Source: Streptomyces avicenniae (GTDB lineage: Bacteria > Actinomycetota > Actinomycetes > Streptomycetales > Streptomycetaceae). From it: 64,000 nucleotides of DNA. Below the pieces are notes generated by a model. It ran no database searches and was not told the DNA's origin. It worked only from the letters and a program-made list of their open reading frames with translations. The stretch is from contig NZ_JOEK01000017.1 in assembly GCF_000719135.1 (NCBI RefSeq), forward strand, positions 189,481 through 253,480, in the 5' to 3' direction. Position 1 is the first letter of the stretch. Each line of letters starts with the position of its first letter. Shown here piece after piece: positions 1 to 8,194 of this stretch. The position numbers and the translations under genes are program-made.

Positions 1-295
1 CGGCGCCGAGGTCGCGGCCGATCTGCGCGCACTCCAGGGAGTGCGTGAGGCGGGTGCGGGGGGTGATGTCCCAGGCGGGCTGGGCGGCGTCGCCGGTGTC
101 GGGCGTGACGATCTGCGTCTTGCCCGCGAGACGGCGCAGCGCGGCGGAGTGCTGCACGCGGGCGCGGTCGCGCTGGAACGCGGTGCGGCCTGGCCGCTTG
201 TCGGGCTCGGGGTCGAAGCGGGCGGCGTCGGCCTCGTCGTAGGGGGCGGGGACGGCGGAGGGGTCGGCGCCGGGTGCGGGACGTGCGGGGTGCAT
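1..295 (-). CDS. dgt: dNTP triphosphohydrolase (Dgt family), N-terminal part
   Basis: This is the first 98 codons of a deoxynucleotide triphosphohydrolase of the HD superfamily; the rest lies beyond the window start. The blocks [16 protein letters not shown] and [16 protein letters not shown] are the two motifs that open bacterial Dgt proteins, and the His of RLTHSLE is the first metal ligand of the HD site. Family members cleave a dNTP to the deoxynucleoside plus triphosphate. The ATG at 293-295 is chosen because a TACCGT hexamer ends 7 nt before it with no Shine-Dalgarno sequence, the layout of a leaderless transcript. Identity is firm; the substrate cannot be read from this fragment. Confidence 0.9.
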   Translation of the reverse strand, partial: MHPARPAPGADPSAVPAPYDEADAARFDPEPDKRPGRTAFQRDRARVQHSAALRRLAGKTQIVTPDTGDAAQPAWDITPRTRLTHSLECAQIGRDLGA

Positions 296-397
296 GCCCT
301 TGACGGTAGCGGGCGGGCGCACGGGGAGGCGCGGCGCGGCGGGGCCGTGTGCGCCCGCGCGCGGTAGCTTCAGCGAACGGCTGCGGGGCGGGGCGCG

Positions 398-1138
398 TCA
401 GGCGGTCGCGGCGAGCGGCGTGTCCGCGCCGAGGACGCCACGGGCGCGGTCGTAGCGGTGCAGCAGCAGCCGGGCCAGCGCGGGGTGGCTGCCGAGCGGC
501 CTGGCCACGGGCAGTCCTGGCGCGGCCTCGGCGCAGCGGGTGGCGAAGACGCCTGGCGCGGTGAAACACGAGGAGACCGCGATGTCGCGGTGCCCGCGCG
601 CCCGCAGCGTCGCGACGGCCTCCTCGACCGTCGGCGTGGCGGCGGAGGCGTAGGCGGGCAGCACGGTGGCGCCGCCCAGGCGCGCGGACAGCATCTGCGC
701 CGTGTACTCCGTGCCCGCCGCGGACTCCGGGTCGCGCGAGCCTGCGGCGGCGAGCACCACGGCGCCGCCCCTGCGGTACCCGGCCTCCATCAGGCGGCTG
801 TGCAGGGCCTCCGCGAGCAGCGGGTGCGGGCCGAGGGAGCCCGTCGTGGTCACGGACAGGTGCGGGGCTGCGGCGACGAGCGCGGGGATGTCGTGCTTGA
901 CGTGGAATCCCCGGCTGAAGAGCAGCGGGACGAGCACCACGTCCCCGCGCAGCCTGGCCAGGGTGTCGGCGAGCAGCGGTTCGTCACGGTCCAGGTGCCC
1001 CAGCTCGACGCGCAGCCCCTTCCGCATGGCGCCGACGAGCCGCAGGAGGGTGCGGACGGTCTGGCGGGCGCGGGGGTCGGGGGAGCCGTGCGCGACGGCG
1101 ACGAGCGTCGGTGGGGTGCTCTGGCGGACGGTGCTCAT
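398..1138 (-). CDS. Sirohydrochlorin chelatase, CbiX type
   Basis: A 246-residue protein of the class II chelatase family, which inserts Fe2+ (or Co2+) into sirohydrochlorin. The family opens with a metal-site His directly after a beta strand, seen here as LVAVAHGSPDPRA (His17); a second His-containing block, FSRGFHVKHDIPAL, lies near residue 75. Length suits a two-domain CbiX/SirB-like enzyme. It is divergent from the nitrate reductase gene and about 14 kb from nirB, whose product needs sirohaem, so ferrochelation for sirohaem is the likely role. A CACCCT hexamer sits 6 nt before the ATG, again with no ribosome binding site. A cobalt chelatase role cannot be excluded. Confidence 0.85.
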   Translation of the reverse strand: MSTVRQSTPPTLVAVAHGSPDPRARQTVRTLLRLVGAMRKGLRVELGHLDRDEPLLADTLARLRGDVVLVPLLFSRGFHVKHDIPALVAAAPHLSVTTTGSLGPHPLLAEALHSRLMEAGYRRGGAVVLAAAGSRDPESAAGTEYTAQMLSARLGGATVLPAYASAATPTVEEAVATLRARGHRDIAVSSCFTAPGVFATRCAEAAPGLPVARPLGSHPALARLLLHRYDRARGVLGADTPLAATA

Positions 1139-1250
1139 TCGGCCAGGGTGCGCCCGACCGATTGCGATTGCATTGCGGACATGTCACGAATGCCCGCGCC
1201 GTTCGCTCACCGCGCGGGCCCTGCGGCGCTGAGGACGCCGCCCCTGCCGC

Positions 1251-1288
1251 GTAACGCCGCCCCACGCCCGGCGTAACACGGACGACCC
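1251..1288 (+). promoter_or_regulatory. Possible weak GlnR-type box before nitrate reductase
   Basis: Two GTAAC half-sites start at 1251 and 1273, exactly 22 bp apart, which is the spacing of the two a-sites in the actinobacterial GlnR box (gTnAc-n6-GaAAc repeated). The b-sites are poor (CCACG and GACCC). The element ends at the -10-like CACGAT (1288-1293) that precedes the leaderless ATG at 1300. GlnR control of nitrate assimilation is established in Streptomyces; binding here is an inference. Confidence 0.4.
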
Positions 1289-1299
1289 ACGATGGCGCC

Positions 1300-3420
1300 A
1301 TGAGCGCCGACACCGCCGGGACAGTGAGCAGTATCACGCAGACGCACTGCCCCTACTGCGCGCTCCAGTGCGGCATGGGACTGCGGCGGGGGGCCCACGG
1401 GCTCGACGTCGTGCCGCGCGAGGCGTTCCCCGTGAACCGGGGCGCCCTGTGCGGCAAGGGGCAGAACGCGCCCGCCGTGCTGGCGTCGGGCGCCCGTCTG
1501 ACGGGCCCGCTGGTCCGCGACACCCGGGAGGGCCCGCTGCGGCCCGCGACGTGGCCCGAGGCGCTGGACAGGGTGGCCGCCGGGCTGGCCGCCGCGCGTG
1601 GGCGGCACGGGCCCGACGCCGTGGGCGTCTTCGGCGGCGGAGGGCTGACCAACGAGAAGGCGTACGCGCTGGGCAAGTTCGCCCGCGTCGTGCTGCGCAC
1701 CTCGCAGATCGACTACAACGGGCGCTTCTGCATGTCGTCCGCCGCAGCGGCGGGCAACAAGGCGTTCGGCCTGGACCGGGGCCTGCCCTTCCCGCTCGCC
1801 GACATCCCGCGCACCGGCTGCGTGATCCTGGTCGGCTCCAACCCGGCCGAGACGATGCCGCCCGCCGTGCGCTACCTCACCGAGCTGCGCGCGAACGGCG
1901 GCACGCTGATCGTGATCGACCCGCGCCGCACCCGTACCGCCGAGCTGGCCGACCTGCACCTCGCGCCGCGCCCCGGCACCGACCTGGCGCTCGCCCTCGG
2001 CATGCTGCACCTGGTCGTCGCGCAGGGCCACACCGACGAGGCGTTCATCGCGGAACGCACCTCCGGCTGGCCCGCCACGCGCGCCGCCGCCATGGCGCAC
2101 TGGCCCGAGCTGGTGGAGCGGATCACCGGCGTGCCGGTGCCCGCGCTGCGTGAGGCCGTCCGCATGTTCTGCGCCCCGCAGGCCGCCATGGTGCTGACGG
2201 CACGCGGCCCCGAGCAGCAGGCGAAGGGCACGGACACGGTCGGCGCGTGGATCAACCTGTGCCTTGCCACGGGCCGCGCCGGGCGCCCGTACTCCGGCTA
2301 CGGCTGCCTCACCGGCCAGGGCAACGGGCAGGGCGGCCGTGAGCACGGGCAGAAGGCCGACCAGCTGCCCGGCTACCGATCCCTGACGGACCCCGCCGCC
2401 CGCGCCCATGTCGCCGCGGTGTGGGGCGTGGACCCTGCGGATCTGCCAGGGCCGGGGCGCAGTGCCTACGAACTGCTGGACGCACTGGGCCGCGACGCAC
2501 CCGACGGCATAAGGGCGCTCCTGCTGATGGGCTCGAACCCCGTCGTCTCCGCCCCACGCGCCGCGCATGTGGAGCAGCGCATACGGGCGCTCGACTTCCT
2601 CGCCGTCTGCGACGTCGTCGCGTCGGAGACGGCGCTGCTGGCGGACGTCGTCCTGCCCGTCACGCAGTGGGCCGAGGAGACGGGGACGCTGACCAGCCTG
2701 GAGGGCCGCGTCCTGCTGCGGCGCAAGGCCGTGGACCCGCCGCCGGGCTGCCGCAGCGACCTGGCCGTCCTCGGCGGCCTCGCGGCGCGGCTCGGGCACC
2801 CGACGGGCTTCTCCGAGGACCCGGCCGAGGTGTTCGACGAGCTGCGGCGCGCGTCGGCCGGGGGCGTGGCGGACTACGCGGGCATCACGTACGGGCGGAT
2901 CGCCGCCGAGGACGGCGTGTTCTGGCCCTGCCCCACGCCGGAGCACCCGGGGACGCCGCGCCTGTTCCTCGACCGCTTCGCGACACCGGACGGGCGCGCG
3001 CGGTTCACGCCCGTGGAGCACCGGCCGTCGGCCGAGGAGCCGTGCGCGGAGTACCCGCTGCTGCTGACGACGGGCCGGGTGCTCGCGCAGTACCAGTCGG
3101 GCGCGCAGACGCGGCGCGTGGCGGAGCTGAACGCGGCGGCGCCAGGGCCGTTCGTGCAGCTGCATCCACGGCTGGCGGCACGGCTCGGGGTGGCGGAGGG
3201 CGAGCCGCTGGCGGTGGTGTCGCGGCGGGGGCGGGCGGTGGCGCCCGCGCGGATCAGCACGGACATCAGGCAGGACACCGTGTTCATGCCGTTCCACTGG
3301 CCGGGGGAGGGACGCGCCAACACGGTGACGAACCCCGCGCTCGACCCCACGTCCCGCATGCCGGAGTTCAAGGTGTGCGCCGTACGGGTGACACGTGCCG
3401 AGGGGGGCGCGGAGGGCTGA
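1300..3420 (+). CDS. nasA: Assimilatory nitrate reductase, molybdopterin catalytic subunit
   Basis: A 706-residue molybdopterin oxidoreductase. The [4Fe-4S] motif is complete: Cys17, Cys20, Cys24 (in CPYCALQC) and Cys51 (in GALCGKG). Cys144 in GRFCMSSAAAAG is in the position of the Mo-ligating cysteine of the Nas/Nap branch. The C-terminal domain near residues 590-700 has the molybdopterin dinucleotide-binding pattern (LLLTTGRVLAQYQSG; NTVTNPALDP). There is no Tat signal, so it is cytoplasmic and assimilatory rather than respiratory. It would reduce nitrate to nitrite for NirBD at 15.2-18.1 kb. The ATG follows a CACGAT hexamer by 6 nt (leaderless). A formate dehydrogenase-like enzyme is the main alternative, but the nitrite reductase nearby argues for nitrate. 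Confidence 0.88.
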   Translation: MSADTAGTVSSITQTHCPYCALQCGMGLRRGAHGLDVVPREAFPVNRGALCGKGQNAPAVLASGARLTGPLVRDTREGPLRPATWPEALDRVAAGLAAARGRHGPDAVGVFGGGGLTNEKAYALGKFARVVLRTSQIDYNGRFCMSSAAAAGNKAFGLDRGLPFPLADIPRTGCVILVGSNPAETMPPAVRYLTELRANGGTLIVIDPRRTRTAELADLHLAPRPGTDLALALGMLHLVVAQGHTDEAFIAERTSGWPATRAAAMAHWPELVERITGVPVPALREAVRMFCAPQAAMVLTARGPEQQAKGTDTVGAWINLCLATGRAGRPYSGYGCLTGQGNGQGGREHGQKADQLPGYRSLTDPAARAHVAAVWGVDPADLPGPGRSAYELLDALGRDAPDGIRALLLMGSNPVVSAPRAAHVEQRIRALDFLAVCDVVASETALLADVVLPVTQWAEETGTLTSLEGRVLLRRKAVDPPPGCRSDLAVLGGLAARLGHPTGFSEDPAEVFDELRRASAGGVADYAGITYGRIAAEDGVFWPCPTPEHPGTPRLFLDRFATPDGRARFTPVEHRPSAEEPCAEYPLLLTTGRVLAQYQSGAQTRRVAELNAAAPGPFVQLHPRLAARLGVAEGEPLAVVSRRGRAVAPARISTDIRQDTVFMPFHWPGEGRANTVTNPALDPTSRMPEFKVCAVRVTRAEGGAEG

Positions 3421-3474
3421 CGTGCCCGAGCGTGCCCGAGTTGCGCATCGCGGGCCACGGGTCAGCATGGAGGG

Positions 3475-3846
3475 ATGGACGACATCACCCAGCTGGCCGA
3501 CACGCACATGGCGCTGGCGCACGAGGGGGACCACGGGCGCAGCGCGCATCTGTTCCTGCACGACGGCCCGCTGCGGCAGAGCGTCATCGCGCTGACCGCC
3601 GGGTGCGTGCTGGAGGAGCACAACGCGCCGCCCGCCTCCAGCATCCAGGTGCTGCGCGGCCGGGTGCGGCTGGTCTCGTCGGACGGGGTCGCGGCGGACC
3701 TGGAGGCCGGGCACGTGATGCGCGTCCCGCACAGCAGGCACGCGCTGACGGCCGTGCACGACGCGGTGATCCTGCTGACGTCCGTGACGGCCACGCCCGA
3801 GCCGCTGGTCGTATACGACACACGCCGCGAGTCCCACCCTGCGTGA
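3475..3846 (+). CDS. Cupin-domain protein
   Basis: A small single-domain cupin of 123 residues. The conserved stretch runs from LEEHNAPPASSIQVLRGRV to LEAGHVMRVPHSRHAL, matching the two cupin motifs with His, Glu-like and late His positions that may hold a metal. It starts 54 bp after the nitrate reductase stop and ends 21 bp before the convergent AraC gene. The ATG is preceded within 6 nt by GGAGGG, too close for good ribosome use, and CAGCAT stands 6 nt upstream, so leaderless initiation is possible. The function is unknown; small cupins of this kind are often annotated as stress or redox sensors, with no direct evidence here. Confidence 0.75.
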   Translation: MDDITQLADTHMALAHEGDHGRSAHLFLHDGPLRQSVIALTAGCVLEEHNAPPASSIQVLRGRVRLVSSDGVAADLEAGHVMRVPHSRHALTAVHDAVILLTSVTATPEPLVVYDTRRESHPA

Positions 3847-3867
3847 CCGGCCCCCGGGGACAGGGCC

Positions 3868-4866
3868 TCAGTGCCCTGTGTCGGTGCCCGCGGCCTCCCT
3901 GCCGAGGACGCGGTGCGCGCTGGGGCTCACGCCCCGCTCCCGCTTGAACGCCGTGCTGAGCGTGAACGCGCTGCCGTAGCCGACGCGGCGCGCGACCGAC
4001 TCCAGCGTCGCGTCCGGCTCGCGCAGCAGGTCGGCGGCCAGGTCGAGGCGGTGCGCGGTCAGGTACGTCATGGGCGGCTCGCCCACCAGCGCGCCGAACC
4101 GCCGCGCCAGCGCCGCGCGGGACACACCGGCCTTGGCCGCCAGGCCCGCGACCGTCCACGGGTGCGCCGGGTGGTCGTGGATCAGCCGCAGCACCTGCGC
4201 GACGACGGGGTCGCCGTGCGCCCGGTACCAGGCGGGCGCGGCGGCGTCGGGGCGCGCGTACCAGGCGCGCAGCGCGGCGATCACCAGCAGGTCGAGGAGC
4301 CGGTCGAGGATGACCTCCTGGCCCGGCTCGTCGCGCGCGACCTCCGCTTCGAGCAGCGGGATCAGCGGGCTGTCCCAGCTGTCGCGCCGCAGCGTGAGGA
4401 CGGGCGGCAGGGCCTGGAGGAGGCGCCCCGTGATCTCGCCGCGCAGCTGGTAGGTGCCGATGACGAGCACGGTGGACCCGTCGGGCGCGTTGCCCCACGT
4501 GCGGACGCCGAGGTCCATCTCCTCGCACAGGTCGGTCCCGTCCGCCGCGACGCTGCACCCGCCGGGCCGTACGACGACCTGCGGCGTGGTCGCCGGGTCG
4601 TCGGCGACGGTGTACGGGGTGGGGCCGCGCATCAGCGCGAGGTCGCCCGCGGCGAGCCGCACGGCGTCGGGGTGGTTCCCGGCGGGCCCCGGGCCCGGGG
4701 CGCCGTCGCCTGGGACGAGCCAGGCGTCGCCGCGCGTCACGCAGATGACGGTCAGCGGTGCCTCGTCCCTGACCTGCACGCCCCACGGCGGCGCCAGGAC
4801 CGCCCGCATCAGGAACGCGCCACGGGCCCGGGGACCGTCGAGGAGGCTGCCCAGTGCGTTGTCCAT
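3868..4866 (-). CDS. AraC-family transcriptional regulator with cupin sensor domain
   Basis: A 332-residue regulator. Residues 1-190 form the cupin-like AraC_binding (cupin_6) domain (PWGVQVRDEAPLTVICVTRG), and the last 100 residues hold two helix-turn-helix motifs (WTVAGLAAKAGVSRAALARR and LESVARRVGYGSAFTLSTAF). It is convergent with the cupin gene and divergent from the GNAT gene at 4923, only 56 bp away, so it may control that gene. A TACGCT hexamer lies 8 nt before the ATG. The effector cannot be deduced. Confidence 0.9.
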   Translation of the reverse strand: MDNALGSLLDGPRARGAFLMRAVLAPPWGVQVRDEAPLTVICVTRGDAWLVPGDGAPGPGPAGNHPDAVRLAAGDLALMRGPTPYTVADDPATTPQVVVRPGGCSVAADGTDLCEEMDLGVRTWGNAPDGSTVLVIGTYQLRGEITGRLLQALPPVLTLRRDSWDSPLIPLLEAEVARDEPGQEVILDRLLDLLVIAALRAWYARPDAAAPAWYRAHGDPVVAQVLRLIHDHPAHPWTVAGLAAKAGVSRAALARRFGALVGEPPMTYLTAHRLDLAADLLREPDATLESVARRVGYGSAFTLSTAFKRERGVSPSAHRVLGREAAGTDTGH

Positions 4867-4922
4867 GGCCTCGGAGCGTAGCTCGTGCGGGTGACGTCAG
4901 TGGTGCGCGATACGGTCGGGGC

Positions 4923-5543
4923 ATGCCCGAGCACAGCGAGCCCACCGCTCTCGCCACCGCCTCCACCCCCGTCCGCGTGATCCGCGCGGCGGCGCCCGAC
5001 GACCTGTTCACGGTCACCACGATCTTCGCCCACTACGTCGCGTCCACCCTGATCACGTTCATGGAGACCGCGCCCACCACGGGCGAGTGGCGGCAGAAGC
5101 TGGACGGCATCGCGGAGCGCGGGCTGCCGTTCCTGGTGGCGGAGGAGGACGGCGAGATCGTCGGCTTCGCGTACGCCAGCCCGTGGCGGATGCAGGACGC
5201 CTACCGCTACACCGTGGAGAACAGCGTCTACCTCGCGCCGGGGCGGACCGGGCGGGGGCTCGGGCGGGCGCTGCTGACGGCGCTGCTCGCGGCGTGCGAG
5301 GCGGCCGGGGTCCGTCAGGTCGTCGCGGTGATCGCCGACTGCGACAACGACGCGTCGCCCGCGCTGCACCGGCGGCTCGGCTTCCGTGACGCGGGGCGGC
5401 TGACCGCCGTGGGCCACAAGCGCGGGCACTGGCTGGACACGCTGCTGATGCAGCTGGACCTGTCGGGCGGCTCCGCGCGGCCGGGCGGGCTCGGCGTGCC
5501 GGACGGCGCGCTCGGGCCCGAGGGCCCGGCCGCGGGGGCGTGA
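4923..5543 (+). CDS. GNAT N-acetyltransferase, phosphinothricin acetyltransferase type
   Basis: A 206-residue GNAT enzyme of the PAT/bar-like branch. The acetyl-CoA pyrophosphate-binding loop is GRTGRGLGRALL; other family blocks are YVASTLITFMETAP near the start, GFAYASPWRMQDAYRYTVE, and HRRLGFRDAGRLTAVGHKRG near the end. Homologues acetylate phosphinothricin-like or amino-acid amines such as methionine sulfone. The ATG at 4923 is preferred over an in-frame start at 4854 because TACGGT ends 6 nt before it and conserved residues begin after it. It is divergent from the AraC gene. The substrate is not determined by the sequence. Confidence 0.88.
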   Translation: MPEHSEPTALATASTPVRVIRAAAPDDLFTVTTIFAHYVASTLITFMETAPTTGEWRQKLDGIAERGLPFLVAEEDGEIVGFAYASPWRMQDAYRYTVENSVYLAPGRTGRGLGRALLTALLAACEAAGVRQVVAVIADCDNDASPALHRRLGFRDAGRLTAVGHKRGHWLDTLLMQLDLSGGSARPGGLGVPDGALGPEGPAAGA

Positions 5544-5550
5544 CGGCGGG

Positions 5551-6492
5551 TCAGGGCACGGAAGGACCGCTGAGGTAGGCGCCGTCCTCACCGTACGGCC
5601 AGGCGTTCGCGACGCAGCCGTCCAGGCCCATGATCTGTTGCATCATCGCGGGGGCCGTGGCGCCCTCGCCGGGGCAGCCCTCGTGGCCGTGGCCGAGGAA
5701 GTGGCCGACCTCGTGGTTGACGATGAGGGCCCGGTAGTCGCCGATCGGCCCGTCGAACTGCGGTGAACCCTGCACCCAGCGGCGCAGGTTGACGACGACG
5801 ACCTGGCCGATCGAGCAGTTGGTCTCGCCGCGCGTGTTCAGCCCGTACTCGCCGCAGAGCGCGTCCACCGTGCCGGGCGTGGCGACGCGGACGGTGAAGT
5901 CGGGCGTGGCGCCGTCGTCCGCCGGGCGGAAGCCGGTGTCGCCCTCGTTCGTCCAGCCGCGCGGGTCGCCGAGGACGGCGTGCACCTCGGCCGCCGTGGC
6001 GGCGGGGTCGAGGCCGATGCCGTCCTCGATCTCGACGCGGTAGGTGAGGACGGCCCGCCCGCCGACCGGCCCGCCGTCGCCCGGCGCGGTGGTGAAGGTG
6101 CCGGGGCCCGTCTCCAGGACCTCGACGGTCGTGCCGTCGGCCGACGGCTCGCCATCGGCCGCGCCGGGCGGCGATGTGTCGGCCGACGGGGTGTCGGGCG
6201 CCGGGGTGTCGGGCGCCGGGGTGTCGGGCGCCGGTTCGGCCGGGGGGCTGGCGGCGGCCGAGGGGGGCGCGGCGGACGCCCCGGCCGGGGGCGGGGTGTC
6301 GTCGCCGCCCCGGAAGGCGAGCACGCCCGCGACCGCGACGGCGGCTATGACCAGGACGGCCGTCAGGGCGCTCAGCGGGACGGTACGTCGGGCGCGGCGG
6401 GCGCGACGGCTTCCCTTGCGGTTCCGGTTGTTCCGGTTGCCGTTGCGGCTCCGGGACGGGACGGGCGCGAGCGGTGGGGCGGGGCTTCGCAT
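5551..6492 (-). CDS. DUF3152 membrane-anchored zinc-protease-like protein
   Basis: A 313-residue protein with a basic N-terminus, one membrane segment (LSALTAVLVIAAVAVAGVLA), a Pro/Ala/Asp/Thr linker and a C-terminal DUF3152 domain. The domain contains HEVGHFLGHGH, an HExxHxxGxxH metzincin-type zinc motif, so extracellular metalloprotease activity is plausible although DUF3152 members are uncharacterised. The ATG at 6490-6492 follows an AGGAG by 12 nt. A longer form could start at GTG 6568-6570, which overlaps the stop of the upstream membrane-protein gene (GTGA) and would add 26 residues by translational coupling. It is the last gene of the sigma-factor operon and is convergent with the GNAT gene at 7 bp. 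Confidence 0.8.
   Translation of the reverse strand: MRSPAPPLAPVPSRSRNGNRNNRNRKGSRRARRARRTVPLSALTAVLVIAAVAVAGVLAFRGGDDTPPPAGASAAPPSAAASPPAEPAPDTPAPDTPAPDTPSADTSPPGAADGEPSADGTTVEVLETGPGTFTTAPGDGGPVGGRAVLTYRVEIEDGIGLDPAATAAEVHAVLGDPRGWTNEGDTGFRPADDGATPDFTVRVATPGTVDALCGEYGLNTRGETNCSIGQVVVVNLRRWVQGSPQFDGPIGDYRALIVNHEVGHFLGHGHEGCPGEGATAPAMMQQIMGLDGCVANAWPYGEDGAYLSGPSVP
6191..6235. repeat. Three 15-bp tandem repeats inside the DUF3152 gene
   Basis: The unit GTGTCGGGCGCCGGG occurs three times head to tail (the last copy ends in T). It encodes repeated Pro-Ala-Pro-Asp-Thr units of the linker between membrane anchor and protease-like domain. Such arrays change length by slippage, which would alter the distance of the domain from the membrane. 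Confidence 0.85.
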
Positions 6493-6566
6493 GGGTGGGC
6501 CGTTCTCCTGGCGCCGTGTGCGCGGTTCGGTGAGGGTGGTGGTGAGGTGGGAGAGTGGCGGGGGCG

Positions 6567-7505
6567 TCACTCAGGGACGACGTCAAGCGGCGCGGCGTCC
6601 GCCTCCTGGAACAGCTCCGTGGCCAGCGGGGCGGCGGCCAGACGCAGCAGTTCGTCGGGCCCGACGGGCGAGGGGGTGCCGGTGGCGGCGTCGGGGCGCG
6701 CGGCGAGCAGGACTTCGCTCCCGCCGACGCGGAATGTGGCGCTGGCCCCGCCGGTGCGCCGCGCCTCGGCGGTCAGGCCGCGCAGGGCGACGCTCTCCCC
6801 GCCCGGCAGGGTGTCCACCCGGCAGGCGTCCGCCGCCTCGTCGGGCAGGCAGGTGACGGCGCTCTCCTCCGCGCCCTGGTCGCCTGACCTGGCGCGTACC
6901 GAGAAGACGAGCGGGAACGTCAGGCCGTCCTGCGTCCGGCCCTGGTAGGCGCTGACGGGGGACTGGACGATCTGGATCGCGCCGACCTCGGTGGGCAGGG
7001 CGAGTTCCAGCGCGTGCGCGGCCCGTTGCCGGTACTCATCGACGCGGGCGCGCTCGGCGGGCGGCATGGCGGCCCCTCCGGGCGCGCCAGGGGCGCCCGG
7101 CTCGCCCGGCTCGCCCGCCACGCCGGGCACGACGGGGTAGCGCGGCACGGCGCCGCCGGGGCTCGTCGCCGAGGAGTCGGGGGTGGCATCCGTGGGTGAG
7201 GGGGTGGAGGTCCTGGTCTCCACGGGTTCGCTGCCGGGCGGCGACGCCACCGGGGGCGGGTCGGCGGCGACGTCCGTGCCGTCCTGGCCCGTGAGGCGCG
7301 GACCTGCGGCGACGGCGACGAGCGCGACGACCGCCGCGGTGGCGGCCACGGCGCCGCCCGCCTTGGCCATCAGGACCCTGGCGCGGCGGCGTGGCCCGAG
7401 GACGAGCGCGGTCGGCAGCAGCGTGGGCGCCGCCTCCAGGTCGCCGACCGCGCGGCCCATCGCCTCCCTCAGCCGGGCGGCGTCCTGCGTTTCGTTGGTG
7501 TCCAC
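6567..7505 (-). CDS. Membrane protein partnered with the SigE-type sigma factor (possible anti-sigma factor)
   Basis: A 312-residue protein with a short cytoplasmic N-terminus (about 50 residues), one membrane segment (GGAVAATAAVVALVAVAAGP), a Thr/Ser/Pro/Gly-rich linker and an extracellular C-terminal domain that I do not recognise. The GTG at 7503-7505 is chosen because a GAGGAG lies just upstream and the hydrophobic segment then falls near the N-terminus. It sits 35 bp after the sigma-factor gene and overlaps the possible upstream start of the DUF3152 gene. Position and topology suggest an anti-sigma or regulatory partner, but no zinc anti-sigma motif (HxxxCxxC) is visible, so this is inferred from context. 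Confidence 0.65.
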   Translation of the reverse strand: MDTNETQDAARLREAMGRAVGDLEAAPTLLPTALVLGPRRRARVLMAKAGGAVAATAAVVALVAVAAGPRLTGQDGTDVAADPPPVASPPGSEPVETRTSTPSPTDATPDSSATSPGGAVPRYPVVPGVAGEPGEPGAPGAPGGAAMPPAERARVDEYRQRAAHALELALPTEVGAIQIVQSPVSAYQGRTQDGLTFPLVFSVRARSGDQGAEESAVTCLPDEAADACRVDTLPGGESVALRGLTAEARRTGGASATFRVGGSEVLLAARPDAATGTPSPVGPDELLRLAAAPLATELFQEADAAPLDVVPE

Positions 7506-7540
7506 GGTGCTCCTCGTCAGCACTCGGCGCGGCGCGCGGC

Positions 7541-8035
7541 TCAGCACTCGGCGGTGATGCGTTCGTCGGCCCCCAGGCGCTCGCGCAGCATGGCGAGCGC
7601 GCGGGAGCACTGGCTCTTGACCGTGCCGGGGCTGCATCCCAGGGAGGCGGCGACGTTCTCGATGCTCTGGTCCTCCCAGTAGCGCAGGACGACCATGGCC
7701 CGCGCCTTGGGCGGGAGGTCCCGCAACGCGGCGAGCAGGGTGACGCGCAGCGCGGGGTCGCCGGGCGACGTCGGGTTGTCCAGGGTGGTGTGCAGGCGGC
7801 GGCCGAGGAGCCTCCTGCGCTGTTCGGCGAGGAACGTCCGGGTCAGAACGGTGCGGGCGTACGCGTCGATGTTGTCGGCCCCGGCCGCCCGGTTCCAGTG
7901 CTGGAGGAGCTTCACGAGGGTCGTCTGCGTGAGGTCCTGGGCGCGGTGGGTGTCGCCGCACAGCAGCACGGCCGTGCGGTAGAGCCAGTGCTGGCGCGCC
8001 TGCGCGTACTCCTCGAAGTCCTGCGTGTCACCCAT
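7541..8035 (-). CDS. SigE-family (ECF-like) RNA polymerase sigma factor
   Basis: A 164-residue two-domain sigma factor. Region 2 includes AQDLTQTTLVKLLQHW and region 4 includes SIENVAASLGCSPGTVKSQC, a clear helix-turn-helix with the SigE-family pattern of Streptomyces. The ATG at 8033-8035 has GGGGAG just upstream; an in-frame upstream codon at 8083 would add 16 residues without a better signal. It heads a leftward operon with the membrane protein and the DUF3152 protein, so the three probably form an envelope-signal module. The target promoters are unknown. Confidence 0.88.
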   Translation of the reverse strand: MGDTQDFEEYAQARQHWLYRTAVLLCGDTHRAQDLTQTTLVKLLQHWNRAAGADNIDAYARTVLTRTFLAEQRRRLLGRRLHTTLDNPTSPGDPALRVTLLAALRDLPPKARAMVVLRYWEDQSIENVAASLGCSPGTVKSQCSRALAMLRERLGADERITAEC

Positions 8036-8194
8036 GCGCTCCCCGGCCACGACCCGTCCGTGTCTCTCTCCCTGTCTGATCATCGGGCTGGCCAGAAGGT
8101 TCGATCACGAAACGATAACGTCCCCGGGTTGCCGGAGGACCGCCCGCCCCTGAAGGTGAGGTGACGGCAGGACGGCATCGCCAGGAGGCCCCGC

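Noticed and set aside
1207..3837. 876-codon leftward open frame opposite nitrate reductase
   Set aside because: It is a shadow frame: Arg/His/Pro/Gln-rich, no motifs, fully opposite genes with clear families.
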